From Caprella mutica (Eukaryota; Arthropoda; Malacostraca; Amphipoda; Caprellidae), in NCBI GenBank assembly GCA_947561585.1, contig CANNZV010001139.1, forward strand, positions 1-64,000: a stretch of DNA of 64,000 nt, written 5' to 3'. Every line of letters starts with the position of its first letter. Position 1 is the stretch's first letter. The position numbers and the translations under genes are program-made. Shown here piece by piece: positions 11,745 to 23,205 of the stretch. The notes under the pieces were generated by a model that saw nothing but the letters and a program-made list of their open reading frames with translations, did not search any database and was not told where the DNA came from.

Positions 11745-13600
11745 GTCATTATCTCGAAAATCATGAAATGTGCAGTTCAACAGTCAACACACTATTGGAC
11801 ACAACAAACTACATTATAATTTAGGGCTACCTTTGACCAAAATTGATCTGAGAGACTGTCATCTGAAACTGGAAGTTTAAAATACAGAATTACGGTGCCT
11901 TATAAGTTGGGTAATAAACCTCAATATATTTTTTTACCATTACTTTATATCCAAATTGTCTGATCTAACTAGCAAGAACCTAGTTTAAGGCTGTAAATTG
12001 TGATTATTTCTGTTTAGTATGTTTTTTCTTCTGTCCCTAAGTATATTTTTATATATCATTGATAGCTGACATTACATAGCCAATAGAACAGCAAGAAAGG
12101 CATTGATGACTTTAATTTGATATATAATTAGCCAAAGAAAAGGCTCGAGTTGTCAGGTAATAAACCATGTTCTTTCTCGCCATTTTTTGGCTAGTTAATG
12201 ACAGCTATTTCTAGCCCTCCTGCAAGTAATATAGTATCACTAATAAATAAACTCTCCATTTGTCTTTCCAGCTCTCCAAAAATTTCCATATTTCTCTCCA
12301 AATGATCAATTTATCATAGATTCTCTCCAAAATAACATTGTAGCATAGAAGAAAATTAGATAATTCTCACCATTTGCAATTGAAGGGCTCAAAACTGTCA
12401 AAAACTCGCCATTAAAATGGCAAGTTTGGACTTGCTGTATTATCTTGGATAGGAATAACATCAAGTTTGTAGAAAACACATGGCTTTCCGTCTTTTAGAT
12501 TTTTGTAACATGAAATCTTGGTGCCATACCGGCCGGCATCTTCCCGCATTGTGTTTGTCCCTTAAGCCCTCCCAGTAGGTCCCACTCCAAATCTCTGCTT
12601 AGTTTATATCAGTGGGGATTGGGGTGGGTACTGGAGAGAATGCCCGGCAGGTTGTCCCTGGTAAACTTTTAAATATTTTAATTAGAATTTGGTTTTAAAT
12701 TATGTATGGAAGTTCACTTAGAAGACAAGTAGCTAGTATAAATTTAAAAAAACTGTATTATTATTTGTAAATATTTTCGTTTTGATGCATGATTATAACA
12801 TCGGACTTGATCATACTTTTATAAATAAATAGTAATTTGATTATGATTTTATTTTTGAGAGACCAGAGCTGATACAAAAGATTCTCTGGAATATTTTAAC
12901 TTGGAACATCTTGCCATGAAATTGTTCACTGCACTGCATCCACTATTTCTACTGCACACATCATGATTGTTAAATGAGCTGATGGGGGGGGGGGGGAGGT
13001 TTGTTGGGAGGCACTTCCCCGTTATACATATTTGTAATGTTAATGTACCTTTCCAGACCCCTAAACTTAATCTAACCTATCGCTATCGAAAACTTAATTG
13101 CACTTTATCTCGAAAACGCATAGTTTCCACAAAAAATTGTTGCTATTCATGAATAGCATCTTCAAATGGTTCCTTTTACCTATGAAAAGTGTCAAAATAT
13201 CTAAAATTGGTGGTGACCTAAAGCACAAATTTACCATACTTTTTTCTTTAGGTAAATATATGCCCAGAAAACATGGAATTTTATAGGAAAATATAACATT
13301 GCAAGATCTTGTAGTGTTCAAGGCAATTTTCATTGACTTATTCATTGTATTTCCCAATTAATTTCTATGTTCTAATAATCTGATGTTCACATGTACCATG
13401 TTTCAAAGTATGGAAAAAGTCACCAATATAGTGGGGTGAGATAATTTGAAAAACCTGTAAAGTAAAAAAAACCTACAAGTAAATCACTCATAAAACCCAT
13501 CATTACACATGTTTCTAAGTATGGACAAAGTCTCCAATATATTGACAACTTTTGAGGGGTAAAAACAAGTTGAAAAACTGTGAATAACAAGTAAAAAATT
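11745..13600. other. Non-coding stretch with a GC-richer patch
   Basis: Mostly AT-rich. Positions 12525-12670 are noticeably richer in G and C (CCGGCCGGCATCTTCCCGC and following) and resemble a retroposon fragment in composition only; I cannot assign it. A G run lies at 12984-12996. Short open frames near 13094-13357 overlap on both strands and look like chance. Confidence 0.35.
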
Positions 13601-14420
13601 CCTAATAAAGTTTAAAGAGATAGGCATGCATCAGTCTATCAGACATAGATCATAAGGTTGCTCTCAAACCAGTCTGCAAAGTGTGGCAAATCTGTCTACA
13701 AGATTTTAATTTGAGGACAATTTGTCTCCAAAGATTTTCAAATCTGTCACCAAAATGACCAGAATTCTGTAAAATGTCTCCATTAAATACATGTAAACAT
13801 AGGAATTAATTAGAAAAGCGTTTCCTGGATCTTACAAAGATGTATTTTCCTTAAAATATGTCTCCAAAGATCTTCAACAATATGGACACGCTTTGCAAAC
13901 CTGCTTGTAAAATATTGAATAGAAACTTAGAAAGTCAAATTTCTTCTTTAAAGTATCCTAAAATTTAAATAGGGCGACCTCGATCCATTCTCTCATTAAG
14001 CTGACGACTTTCCTGCCACTGTGCCACATTTGCATTAGGGGTAACATGGTGCACAAAATCCCATTATCCCACCCAGTCAATTCATCTCCAAATATTTTCA
14101 AATCTGTTTCTAAAATAACAAGAATTCTACAAAGTGTCTCCAATAAATACATGTAAACATAGGAATTAATTAGGAAAGTGTCTCCCAAGATCTTACAAAG
14201 ATATATTTTCCCTCAAAATTATTGGCTGATCTAAATTATTGGATCAGCCAAATTATCCATGTCGCCACTTGCAATAGATTTTTGGAGACATTACTTTAGG
14301 GATAATATATCATTGAAAGATCTTGCTGACTATTTCCTAATTAATTCCTATGTTTACAGTAGCTAATTATTGGAGACAGAGTTGATGTAAATATATTCTT
14401 TGGAGACAAATTGTCTTCAG
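13600..14420. repeat. Local direct and inverted duplication
   Basis: A block around 13775-13855 (AATACATGTAAACATAGG, then GATCTTACAAAGAT) recurs at 14128-14215, and a reverse-complement version lies at about 14280-14400. Motifs like GTCTCCAAAGATTTTCAAAT are interspersed. This is decayed local repeat DNA with no coding potential. Confidence 0.4.
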
Positions 14421-14644
14421 TATATTTTACTGACTTTATTTGAAAGAAGAATATTTTCATAATTTCTTAATTTGTAATGTTTAATTTATATTTATTCTTT
14501 CTCCATATTTCAAATCAACTGATATAATTAATATTTACTGGACCTAAGTCTGCTGTCACCTCGCTAGATACAGGCCTTCCTACCAACATGCCTCATCTCC
14601 TTGTCTAAGACTCTCCAAATTGTGTTTGTGAGTTATTTTGACTT

Positions 14645-14759
14645 TACTAACTAGAGTATCTAAATACCTATCTGGTCGATACTAACTAGTGTATCTAAGT
14701 AGCTACAGATCTTGTTAATACTAATTAGTGTATCGAAGTACAGAGCTTGTAATTACTAA
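14645..14759. repeat. Two to three direct repeats of about 50 bp
   Basis: Units containing ACTAACTAGTGTATCTAAGT and GCTACAGATCTTGTTAATAC recur in degenerate form immediately before the hAT-type element at 14760. Confidence 0.4.
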
Positions 14760-15136
14760 CAGGGCTGCGGAGTTGGTGCATAAAATGTTCGACTCTGACT
14801 CCAACTCGGACTCCTTTATTTTGAATTTATAGACTCCAACTCCGACGACTCCTCTATAAATAATTTCCACGATTCCAACAAACAGTTTTACAGTATTTTT
14901 ATAAGCAGTATTGAGTCATTTGAACGTTTAGACTTTAAATATTTATTTAATTCATATCTATTAGCAATTACTAGTTCTTATGAGATATTTAACATCATGA
15001 ACAACAACTAAAATAGACCTTAATTTTTGTGACTTATTGCTTGGAGTCGAGAGTCTGTACAAATTTTCGACTCCTGACTCCGACTCCACCAAAAAAGCTT
15101 CGACTTGGACTCCACAACTCTGACTCCACAGCCCTG
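14760..15136. mobile_element. hAT-type non-autonomous element (CAGGGCTG ends)
   Basis: A 377-bp non-coding element starting CAGGGCTGCGGAG and ending with CAGCCCTG. Subterminal regions are rich in GACTCCGACTCC-type motifs in opposite orientation at the two ends, a hallmark of small animal hAT elements. I could not see a clean 8-bp target duplication (ATTACTAA left, CATACATT right). No frame is preserved. Confidence 0.55.
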
Positions 15137-15615
15137 CATACATTGCTCGTATAAACATTTTGTAATAAGTTGATCTTATTCCATTTTGATAATAATGAAA
15201 TGTACAGTAGTACATAACTTCATTCTATATAATTCATACATAAAAACTTCATTCTGCATGTGCCACTGGTGGTACATGCAGCACTACCATCATGTCGCCA
15301 AATGTAACACCGGCGAAGCAACTTTTTTATCGCATATTTCTGTACAGTATAATAAGCTGAACAACTATATCCTCGTTTTGTTGCGGCAGGTGAATTTGAG
15401 CTACTCGACAATTCTAAGATTTCTACGTCTAATTGTATAGTATACTATATCAGTATGTATCGTAAACTATTTTTCAGTCATCATCAATAAAAAAATAATT
15501 ATAACTTGTTATTTAATATAATGTGATATATCCAGTCTACAGAATTTGGGTCATTTTTTACATTTTCTGTGCGAGCATCCTTTAATTTTCTTCTATATTC
15601 AATTGTTTTTCAGAG
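15137..15615. other. Stretch without recognised feature
   Basis: AT-rich sequence with short overlapping frames on both strands. It ends in a pyrimidine-rich tract that could serve as a splice acceptor (TTGTTTTTCAG, 15603-15613). Confidence 0.35.
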
Positions 15616-15666
15616 AATAATGGGTTGAATAAAGGAACACTTTACCAGTTTCTGCAGCCTGATGAT
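15616..15666 (+). CDS. Candidate short internal exon
   Basis: Seventeen codons (NNGLNKGTLYQFLQPDD) lie between TTTTTCAGAG and a consensus donor GTAAGT (15667). The exon is in phase 0 if the AG at 15614-15615 is the acceptor. Part of it (CCAGTTTCTGCA) also occurs at about 11475 in the local repeat family, so it may be repeat-derived rather than a real exon. Confidence 0.25.
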
Positions 15667-15948
15667 GTAAGTACTCTCATGTTATTGTATATTGTAACAA
15701 ATAGGGTACATAGACTTACTGTTAATATGAAATATATTATACCAAATAAGAATATAGCTAATAACTGCTAACTATTATCGGGCTGCTTTCTTATATCCCA
15801 TAGACTCTTAAGATAATAATTTGATTTTTATCGAGTAAACAATTTTCTATGTGGAAAAGTGCATCCAGTATTAGCAAGTGGATATTACAGTAATATATAT
15901 ATTTATGTTAGGTATATAGGGATCTAATATTTTAAATTACTCTTACAG

Positions 15949-16084
15949 AAATTTGATTTGGCTATATTCCAGTAATCTACTGGAGGAAGAACCTATTCAG
16001 GCTATGTACAGAAGCTGTCTAATCTTGGAAAAGTTACTATATCATGGACACTTGGTTTATTTACCACATTCACCGCATCTTGAG
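15949..16084 (+). CDS. Candidate internal exon of an unidentified host gene
   Basis: A good acceptor (ATTACTCTTACAG, ending 15948) and donor (GAG|GTATGA, 16085) bound 136 bp with 45 open codons (NLIWLYSSNLLEEEPIQAMY, continuing to HSPHLE). The composition looks protein-like, but this frame needs two bases from the previous exon while 15616-15666 ends in phase 0; read in phase 0 it stops after eight codons. Not recognised. Confidence 0.28.
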
Positions 16085-16289
16085 GTATGATTGTAATGAA
16101 TTACCAGCATCTTTTTTCATTGTACATCACTGCACACTTACAGTTCCAAGAAAGACAGTGTAGTTTTTGTTACAGCTACACTATAGCTATGATGTGAGCA
16201 ATAACTTATGTGATTATAAAATATCTTGTCATATTTGGTGCATTTTGTAGAGAAGAAAATTTGGATCATGTAAAAATAACGCACACCAG

Positions 16290-17428
16290 ATGTTATTGGG
16301 GTGCATGATCTTTACAAGCTTTTTACTGGGGTGCATGATCGTTACAAGCTTTTTATTGGGGTGCATGATCGTTACAGGCTTTTTATTGGGGTGCATGATC
16401 TTCACAAGGTTATACTGGGGTGCATGATCTTTACAAGCTTTTTATTGGGGTGCATGATCTTTACAAGGTTATACCTACTGGGGTGCATGATCTTTACAAG
16501 GTTATACCTACTGGGGTGCATGATCGTTACAATCTTTTTATTGGGATGCATGATCTTTACAAGCTTTTTATTGGGGTGCATGATCGTTACAAGCTTTTTA
16601 TTAGGGTGCATGATCGTTACAAGCGTTTTATTGGGGTGCATGATCGTTACAGGCTTTTTATTGGGGTGCATGATCTTTACAAGGTTATACTGGGGTGCAT
16701 GATCTTTACAAGCTTTTTATTGGGGTGCATGATCTTTACAAGGTTATACTGGGGTGCATGATCGTTACAAGCTTTTTATTGGGGTGCATGATCGTTACAG
16801 GCTTTTTATTGGGGTGCATGATCTTTACAAGGTTATACTGGGGTGCATGATCGTTACAAGCTTTTTATTGGGGTGCATGATCGTTACAAGCTTTTTATTG
16901 GGGTGCATGATCGTTACAAGCTTTTTATTGGGGTGCATGATCGTTACAGGCTTTTTATTGGGGTGCATGATCTTTACAAGGTTATACTGGGGTGCATGAT
17001 CTTTACAAGCTTTTTATTGGGGTGCATGATCTTTACAAGCTTTTTACTGGGGTGCATGATCGTTACAAGCTTTTTATTGGGGTGCATGATCGTTACAGGC
17101 TTTTTATTGGGGTGCATGATCTTTACAAGGTTATACTGGGGTGCATGATCTTTACAAGCTTTTTATTGGGGTGCATGATCTTTACAAGGTTATACTGGGG
17201 TGCATGATCGTTACAATCTTTTTATTGGGATGCATGATCTTTACAAGCTTTTTATTGGGGTGCATGATCGTTACAAGCTTTTTATTGGGGTGCATGATCG
17301 TTACAAGCGTTTTATTGGGGTGCATGATCGTTACAGGCTTTTTATTGGGGTGCATGATCTTTACAAGGTTATACTGGGGTGCATGATCTTTACAAGCTTT
17401 TTATTGGGGTGCATGATCTTTACAAGAT
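16290..17428. repeat. Large 29/30-bp minisatellite, 38 units
   Basis: I count 38 units of GGGGTGCATGATC(G/T)TTACA followed by one of two tails: AGCTTTTTATT (30-bp unit) or AGGTTATACT (29-bp unit), with rarer variants (AATCTTTTT, AAGCGTTTT, ATACCTACT). A variant-marked block at about 16516-16740 reappears about 684 bp later, so the array grew by duplicating blocks. Overlapping frames in it give repetitive peptides and are not genes. Confidence 0.9.
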
Positions 17429-17609
17429 CCGAAAATTTTATTCATTCTGTACATCATCTACCAATAGTGTCACATGTTATAGCTATTTGATTGAATTATT
17501 GCCAGTGCACATCATGTATGTAAATAGTAAATAGGTACACATCTTGTTTTATATTAACTTCAATATTTTTCAATTCATATAAATACCTATAATTTTTTTT
17601 ATTTCTTAA

Positions 17610-18819
17610 AGGTCCTCTCCACTCTAAATAAAAAAATTCTGGTATCGCTTTAAATTTGTAGAGCTAAGGTTATATAACATATCGCAGTAAACAGAATTGA
17701 AATCGATCAAGTATTCTGTTCACAATTAATTATATAAGTAATATTCACATTTTGTTTTTTCTCATTCTGAGATTCGTAATTTCATTACAAGAAAAAGCCC
17801 CCTGTATACTTGAGTAGGATGTTCGTTCGTCTATACATAGCCCATACCTATTAAAAATTTCAAATCACAGATCTGCGTTCAAATAGAAAGTGTATAAAAA
17901 TTAACTGTTCTCAATATCGGAAAATGTTATGATATATGAAAACGATTAGTAAGAAATACTTAATTAGGAAATTGATTTCTTTATATAGATCCATTGTCTT
18001 AGAACTACACTATTATGATAAAGTGAATCTTAGAATAGAATACCTACCGTAACTTACGCGGATAAGGCGGGTTATGGATACGCTAAGACCGGCCTAGCTA
18101 TGCTAGCGCCTATGTACCTATATTATTAAAGTTAGGTAACAGTAAATCTGAGCAAGGCAGGGATTGCACCATAGTTTGATTCAGCTTTAATTGGTCCATA
18201 CTATACTTTACATCTGTGTCTCAGTGTCTGCATGATTTGTTGTTAAAAAATAGGTCATAAGAATTAGCCTAAGCCCTAATGCATGCTGAATGATGGGAAA
18301 TTGAATATCGGTCAAAAATAAAGTCATATAGATACAAAGTATAATATTAGACCAAAGCTCAATTGACTCAATTCTCCAAATTATAGTACATTTTAAGTTA
18401 ATGTACGAATACCTGATAGGAGTGCTGTGGTATCACGCTGAAATGGAAATTCAATCAATTTAATCAAAAAACATTCATTAAGTTGGCAGGTGTCTTTGTC
18501 AAGCATTTTTAGTTTGTTACAAAGTAACTCGATTAACACAAAGAACATCTTAGTGACAATACGGTACCGGTAGCATTGATATCTATTGATATCTATCAAT
18601 CAGCTTTGTTATTGTTTGGATTTTGTCGGATCGTGTTAGCCTATCGAACCGGGGGGCTTTTTCTTTGCTTGAAATTCAGAGGTGTAGTAGAAAGAACGAA
18701 AAAAATCTTAAATTACATATAATAAAACTATAGAACCCAATTTGAAATGGGTTGCAGTTTTATTATCAAGAACATTAGTTCTAATGCATAGAGATAAAAA
18801 AATAGAGTGGAGGGGACCT
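17610..18819. mobile_element. Second TTAA-flanked non-autonomous element
   Basis: TTAA at 17606-17609 and 18820-18823 flank a 1210-bp element with ends AGGTCCTCTCCACTCTA and TAGAGTGGAGGGGACCT. The first dozen terminal bases match family A, but the interior differs. Both sides carry GAAAAAGCCCCC about 180 bp from the end, in opposite orientation. No transposase frame is present. Confidence 0.6.
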
Positions 18820-18892
18820 TTAAATAAATTAAATGTATATGAATAATTTTTTTATTACTTACAGACTCACGGAACCGGAATCTCTTTATAGC

Positions 18893-19146
18893 CCCCAGGG
18901 GCTCTATCCTGAAGCTGTCAGTGGTGAATGGAAGAGAATGGAGGTGGCGTTCCTTTGGCCCTGAACTGTTGTAACTGGGATTATGCAATTTTTTTCCATT
19001 TTGACCATATTTATCATTTTTTTAATGCTACTTGTTGAAAATGAAGATAGTGCTGGTGTTATGCTCTTCATGTACGAAGTCTTAGATTTTTGTGTTAGGT
19101 AGATTCGTAGGCTTCATTTACTATCACCTCTTCATTTTCCTCTTAT
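18893..19146 (+). repeat. Family B repeat, 5' part of a split copy
   Basis: Begins CCCAGGGGCTCTATCCTGAA and follows other family B copies up to TTTTCCTCTT, where the foldback element at 19147 interrupts it. The remainder resumes at 20932. Confidence 0.6.
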
Positions 19147-20931
19147 GGCATTCCAGGACATGTGGTCTAAAGGTCAAGATCACACCCTTTCAGATTTGCA
19201 TGAAACTTGATACAATGGGTACTTGTGCTGAAAAAACTCCATTTCATAACTTTCTTATTATTAGTCATAGAACAAAAAGTTGGGAGGATTTTTGTTCAGA
19301 TTAAGCTTGGCAATCTTCCTAGTTGTAAAAATTTATTATTTCAAATTTTTAAATGAAAGAGTATTTTTCCTCATTGACCTTGACCTTTGCCCTCAAAGAC
19401 CCCATCTGACAAAAATAAATTATTAAAACAAAATAATGTAGATCGACTTCTTGGCTATAGGTTGGAAAAACAATATTTACTCTTAGAAGGGATTTATTTG
19501 AGCTCAAACAGGTGCGTTAGACAAAAAAGAAATATAAAAGTATATGATAAATTATAATTTTGGAAAAATAATTTGAAATAGATTTTCCCAAATCATAAAT
19601 TTACTAATATTAATAATTTCCAAATATTAGATTTACTACTATCAAATTTCTTTACTAACAGTTACTATTATTAGTTAAAGTTGCTATTATTGATTGATTG
19701 TTACTGTTATTTATTGATATAATAGTAAATATTATTACATAAATATTAATTAATATTAGTAAACATTACTTAATAAACATTAGTAAATGTTAATAAACAA
19801 TAGTAAATAATAATAAATATTTGTTAATAGTAGTAAATTTAATATTTGGTAGCTAATTATTAATATTAGTAAATTTATAATTTGTGAAACTCTACTCTAA
19901 TTTAACTTTTCAAAATTATAATTTATCTTTTACTTTTATATTTTTTTGTGTAACGCACCTTTTTGAACTCAAATTTATCCCTAATCCTTATTAATAGTAT
20001 CAATACTAACTTTCCAGCCTATAGTCAAGTATTGCATCCATTGGCTCTATCCTGAAGCTGTTTGTGGTGAATGGAAGAGAAATGGGGTGGCTTCCCTTGG
20101 GCCCCGAACTCTGGTGATTTAGATAATGGATTGTCTTTTTTCATTTTTACCATGTTTATCATTTTTTTAATGTTACTTGCAGTTATATAGGATAGCGCTA
20201 GGGTTATGCTCTTCAACTATGAGGTCTTAGATTTTGTGTTAGGTAGGCTCGTAGGCTTCATTTACTGTCACCTCTTCATTTTCCTCTTGCTTCCGTGAGC
20301 GCAGCCACCGATGCTTGTGTCCCTTTTCGTCACATTCCTTAGTAACTGACTGCATTCACGGAGTACCTTTTCTGCATCCATGAGCTCGTCACCGACGGTG
20401 GTAAGTGGCTTTGTTCATGAAGCAACTTTCCTTTCAGACTTCTTCTTCTAGTCCCTTGTTCCTTTTGATGTCAGCGAAATAGTACGATATGACTGAAGCT
20501 CGACGTCAAACCCCTACTAAAATAAAATAAAAATATAGTCAAGTATTCAATCTACATTTTTTTAGGTGGGACTTTTGAGGGCAAAGTTCAAGGTCAAAGA
20601 GGGTAAATGCCCTTTTTCATCAAAAAAGTTAAAATACATATGATTGTGTACACCCAGGAAGATTCTGAACAAAATCATTTCAAACTTTTTCTTCTAGAAC
20701 CAATAATAAGAAAGTTATGACCTTTTAAAAATCGTGATGACAAGGCATTATGCCCCTTATTACAAAAGTTCAAAAGGTTTATAACTTTTGACAAATGTAA
20801 GAGCTAGAGAGCTGGAATCTCAAAAGTCGAGTTTCTTGGGCACAATCACACATAGTACTAACTTTCATACAAATCTGAGGGGGTGGGGTGTTGAGTTAAA
20901 TATCATATTTTTTGGACTACTTGTCATGGAA
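19147..20931. mobile_element. Foldback element inserted in a family B repeat
   Basis: Long inverted arms: 19160-19570 is matched in reverse by 19900-20034 and 20530-20915, for example GACCTTGACCTTTGCCCTCA against TGAGGGCAAAGTTCAAGGTC and AACAGGTGCGTTAGACAAAA against its complement near 19945. Outer ends contain CATTCCA and TGGAATG. The centre (19570-19900) is AT-rich simple sequence. A family B copy (20034-20529) is nested in the right arm. TCCTCT on both sides may be the target duplication. Confidence 0.55.
20034..20529 (+). mobile_element. Family B retroposon-like repeat with target duplication
   Basis: The clearest family B insertion. It is flanked by a 14-bp direct repeat TATAGTCAAGTATT (20020-20033 and 20530-20543), and the other arm of the host foldback shows the corresponding uninterrupted site. 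It ends in an A-rich tail (TAAAATAAAATAAAA). A variable-length duplication plus A-rich tail indicates LINE-type retroposition. No complete frame. Confidence 0.6.
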
Positions 20932-21185
20932 TGTCCTCTGCCATTCGTGAATGTAACCACCGGTGCTTGTGTCCCATTTCGTCACATCCTTTGGTAAGTG
21001 ACTGCAACCACGTAGTAGCTTTCCTACATCCATGAGGATTGTCACCGACGGTGGTAGTTGACTTTGTTCATGGAACCACTTTTCTTTCTGACTGGTTCTG
21101 CAGTCCCTTGTTTTAAATTCCTTAAGTTGTCTCAAATATGGCCTTTAGTCACGAAGCACACGTCAAACCCCTACTAAAGTAAATT
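20932..21185 (+). repeat. Family B repeat, 3' part of the split copy
   Basis: Continues the copy begun at 18893, from the ACCGGTGCTTGTGTCCC region to CACGTCAAACCCCTACTAAA. Confidence 0.6.
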
Positions 21186-21999
21186 AAATCAACCAGGTTC
21201 TAACCTTACTATGGTTGGAGGAATACACTCTAAACATACCTTTATTGAAGTACACTAGTCCAAAATAAATAGAATGCCAATTCTGTTACAAACAGGTTGT
21301 TATAAATTAAAATGGTAAACAGAAAAGCTCAGAGGGTGGCCACTTTCTGCTACTTGGTGTACCATGCTTTGGCCAAAAAAAACTACTAAAGTTGCACAAT
21401 AGAGCAGACACCAGCCAATATCTTAGCAGTTGGAAGATTTTTATAATGTTTAGCTATTTATTCGAGTTGTATTTTCCAATTATTATCCTTTACTTCTCCA
21501 ACATATTCAATATATTATGCAGAAAAATCCGATTTTTAAAAGTTTTAGGAAATTAATACCAGTAGTGGTACATGCTGCACGTTGAGCGAGTTAGCTGTGT
21601 ACCATTATGGTGCATGATGCTATGAATGTCTTAAAACAGACTAAAAGTTGTTATTTGTTATTATTTATTTAATCAATACAACAAATAATCACTTGTTTTA
21701 TTATTTTCAATTTTGAAATGAAAGAGGCCATTCATCCTCATTAGCCTCTAATTCCACCTATTATAAATTTACTCAAATTAATAAAGCAAATAATCACTTG
21801 TTATTAGTTTTGATAGCTACTCCTTTTTAGCAAGATTTTTTAATTGACTTCATTTAATAATCATATATCTTGTGAATGTACTAAGCTAATTGAAAATATA
21901 CATCTTACTTAATTTTCCTGTTGTATTTCCACTTGTTCATTTGATAGTTTGATAGTTAATATTTTGATAGTTAATATTTTATTCAATTTTATTGCCACA
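21186..21999. other. AT-rich spacer without recognised feature
   Basis: No exon, transposon end or notable repeat seen; some TTATTTATTAATC-like simple sequence. Confidence 0.45.
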
Positions 22000-22121
22000 A
22001 GGGGCTATTTCGTGAAACTAATCTTTGGTGAATGGAAAAGAATGGGATGGCTCACAAATGTTTTTATTTTTACTATGCTTATTGGTTTTGTAACGCTACT
22101 TGCAGTTTTAGAGGGTTAAGC
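22000..22121 (+). repeat. Family B repeat, 5' part of a second split copy
   Basis: Degenerate start of a family B copy (GGGGCTATTTCGTGAAAC, TTTGGTGAATGG), broken at about 22121 by the element at 22122-22919. Confidence 0.5.
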
Positions 22122-22919
22122 GGCGTTTACACTATCAATTTTGACTGTGGAGGTGACTGTCAATCACACCTCTTCACTCACACTCCATCCCTGTAGTTTC
22201 AGTGACTGACGTTCAGACTATAAACAGTTAGTCAGTGTTGCTGAACGACACACATTGGCTTTAGTCACTAGAGAAACCTTTATTATTATTATTAGCTTTA
22301 TATTATATATTTAATATTTTTAATGTTGTATATTTGTTTATATTGTTTATAATTAAATTACACTACAGCAAATTCATTTAGTTATCACAATTTAACTTAA
22401 TGAAATAGCTTATGTAAATTGAAAATGATCTTGATTATTAATGTTCATCTTAAAGTTCGATTACAATATCAATAATTAAAAACAATTCAATACGTTCCAG
22501 TTACATTATTATATATTAACTGAGAAAATATTGTGAAATGTTTCTCGTTAATCCTATTTTATTTAAATTAAAAAAATCAATTCCATTTATCCCCTAAGAT
22601 CTCTTGCGATAAATTTTTCAGTTTTGTATTATGTTCAAAAATAAAAACTATCACTAATAAATTGATACACATTGGTTCATCATATTTAAAATATGAAAGT
22701 ATCTAAATAAATTAATAAAATTATGAATACTATCGCACACTACCTTTCATCCTCGATATGTGGTGTGTGACTGATTATCACTCAACTCGGCAACCTATGG
22801 CTAACATTGATAGATTCCATAGCGTGGACGAGATAAAGGGAGCAACTTTTGTGGTGGGGAGAGAAGGAATGATAAGATTTACACTCACCTCCACAGTCAA
22901 AACTGATAGTGTAAACACC
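22122..22919. mobile_element. Non-autonomous DNA element with about 34-bp inverted ends
   Basis: The left end GGCGTTTACACTATCAATTT and the complement of the right end GGTGTTTACACTATCAGTTT continue to match through GACTGTGGAGGTGA. The 798-bp interior is AT-rich and non-coding. It splits a family B copy. Confidence 0.6.
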
Positions 22920-23205
22920 ACTTTATGCTCTTCAACTACGAGGTCTTGGATTTTGTGTAAGGCAGCCTCGTAAGCTTCATTTTCCTCTTCCATCCGTGAG
23001 TGCAACCACCGGTGCTTGTGCCCCTTTTCGTCACATTCCTTGGCAAGTGACTGCATTCACGGAGTAGCTCTTCAGCATCCACGAGCTTTGTCACCGACGG
23101 TGGTAGGTAAATTTCATTTTTGACTGCTTCTTACAGTCTCTTGTACGTAATTACGGTCAGTGATATGGCATTTTTTTTCGAAGCAGATGTTAAACCCTTA
23201 TCAAT
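22920..23205 (+). repeat. Family B repeat, 3' part with best-preserved antisense frame
   Basis: Continues the split copy. On the complementary strand it has the longest intact version of a frame also visible in other copies (22778-23056, MQSLAKECDEKGHKHRWLHS and onward, rich in E and K). It might be a fragment of an ancestral coding sequence carried by the repeat. No known family recognised. Confidence 0.5.

Noticed and set aside
13094..13357. 87-codon minus frame
   Set aside because: Overlaps an equally long plus frame, has no motif, and lies in decayed repeat DNA.
16301..17490. Many overlapping frames of 70-133 codons, and a CRISPR-like look
   Set aside because: They are translations of the 29/30-bp minisatellite. 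There are no unique spacers between the repeats and the DNA is eukaryotic.
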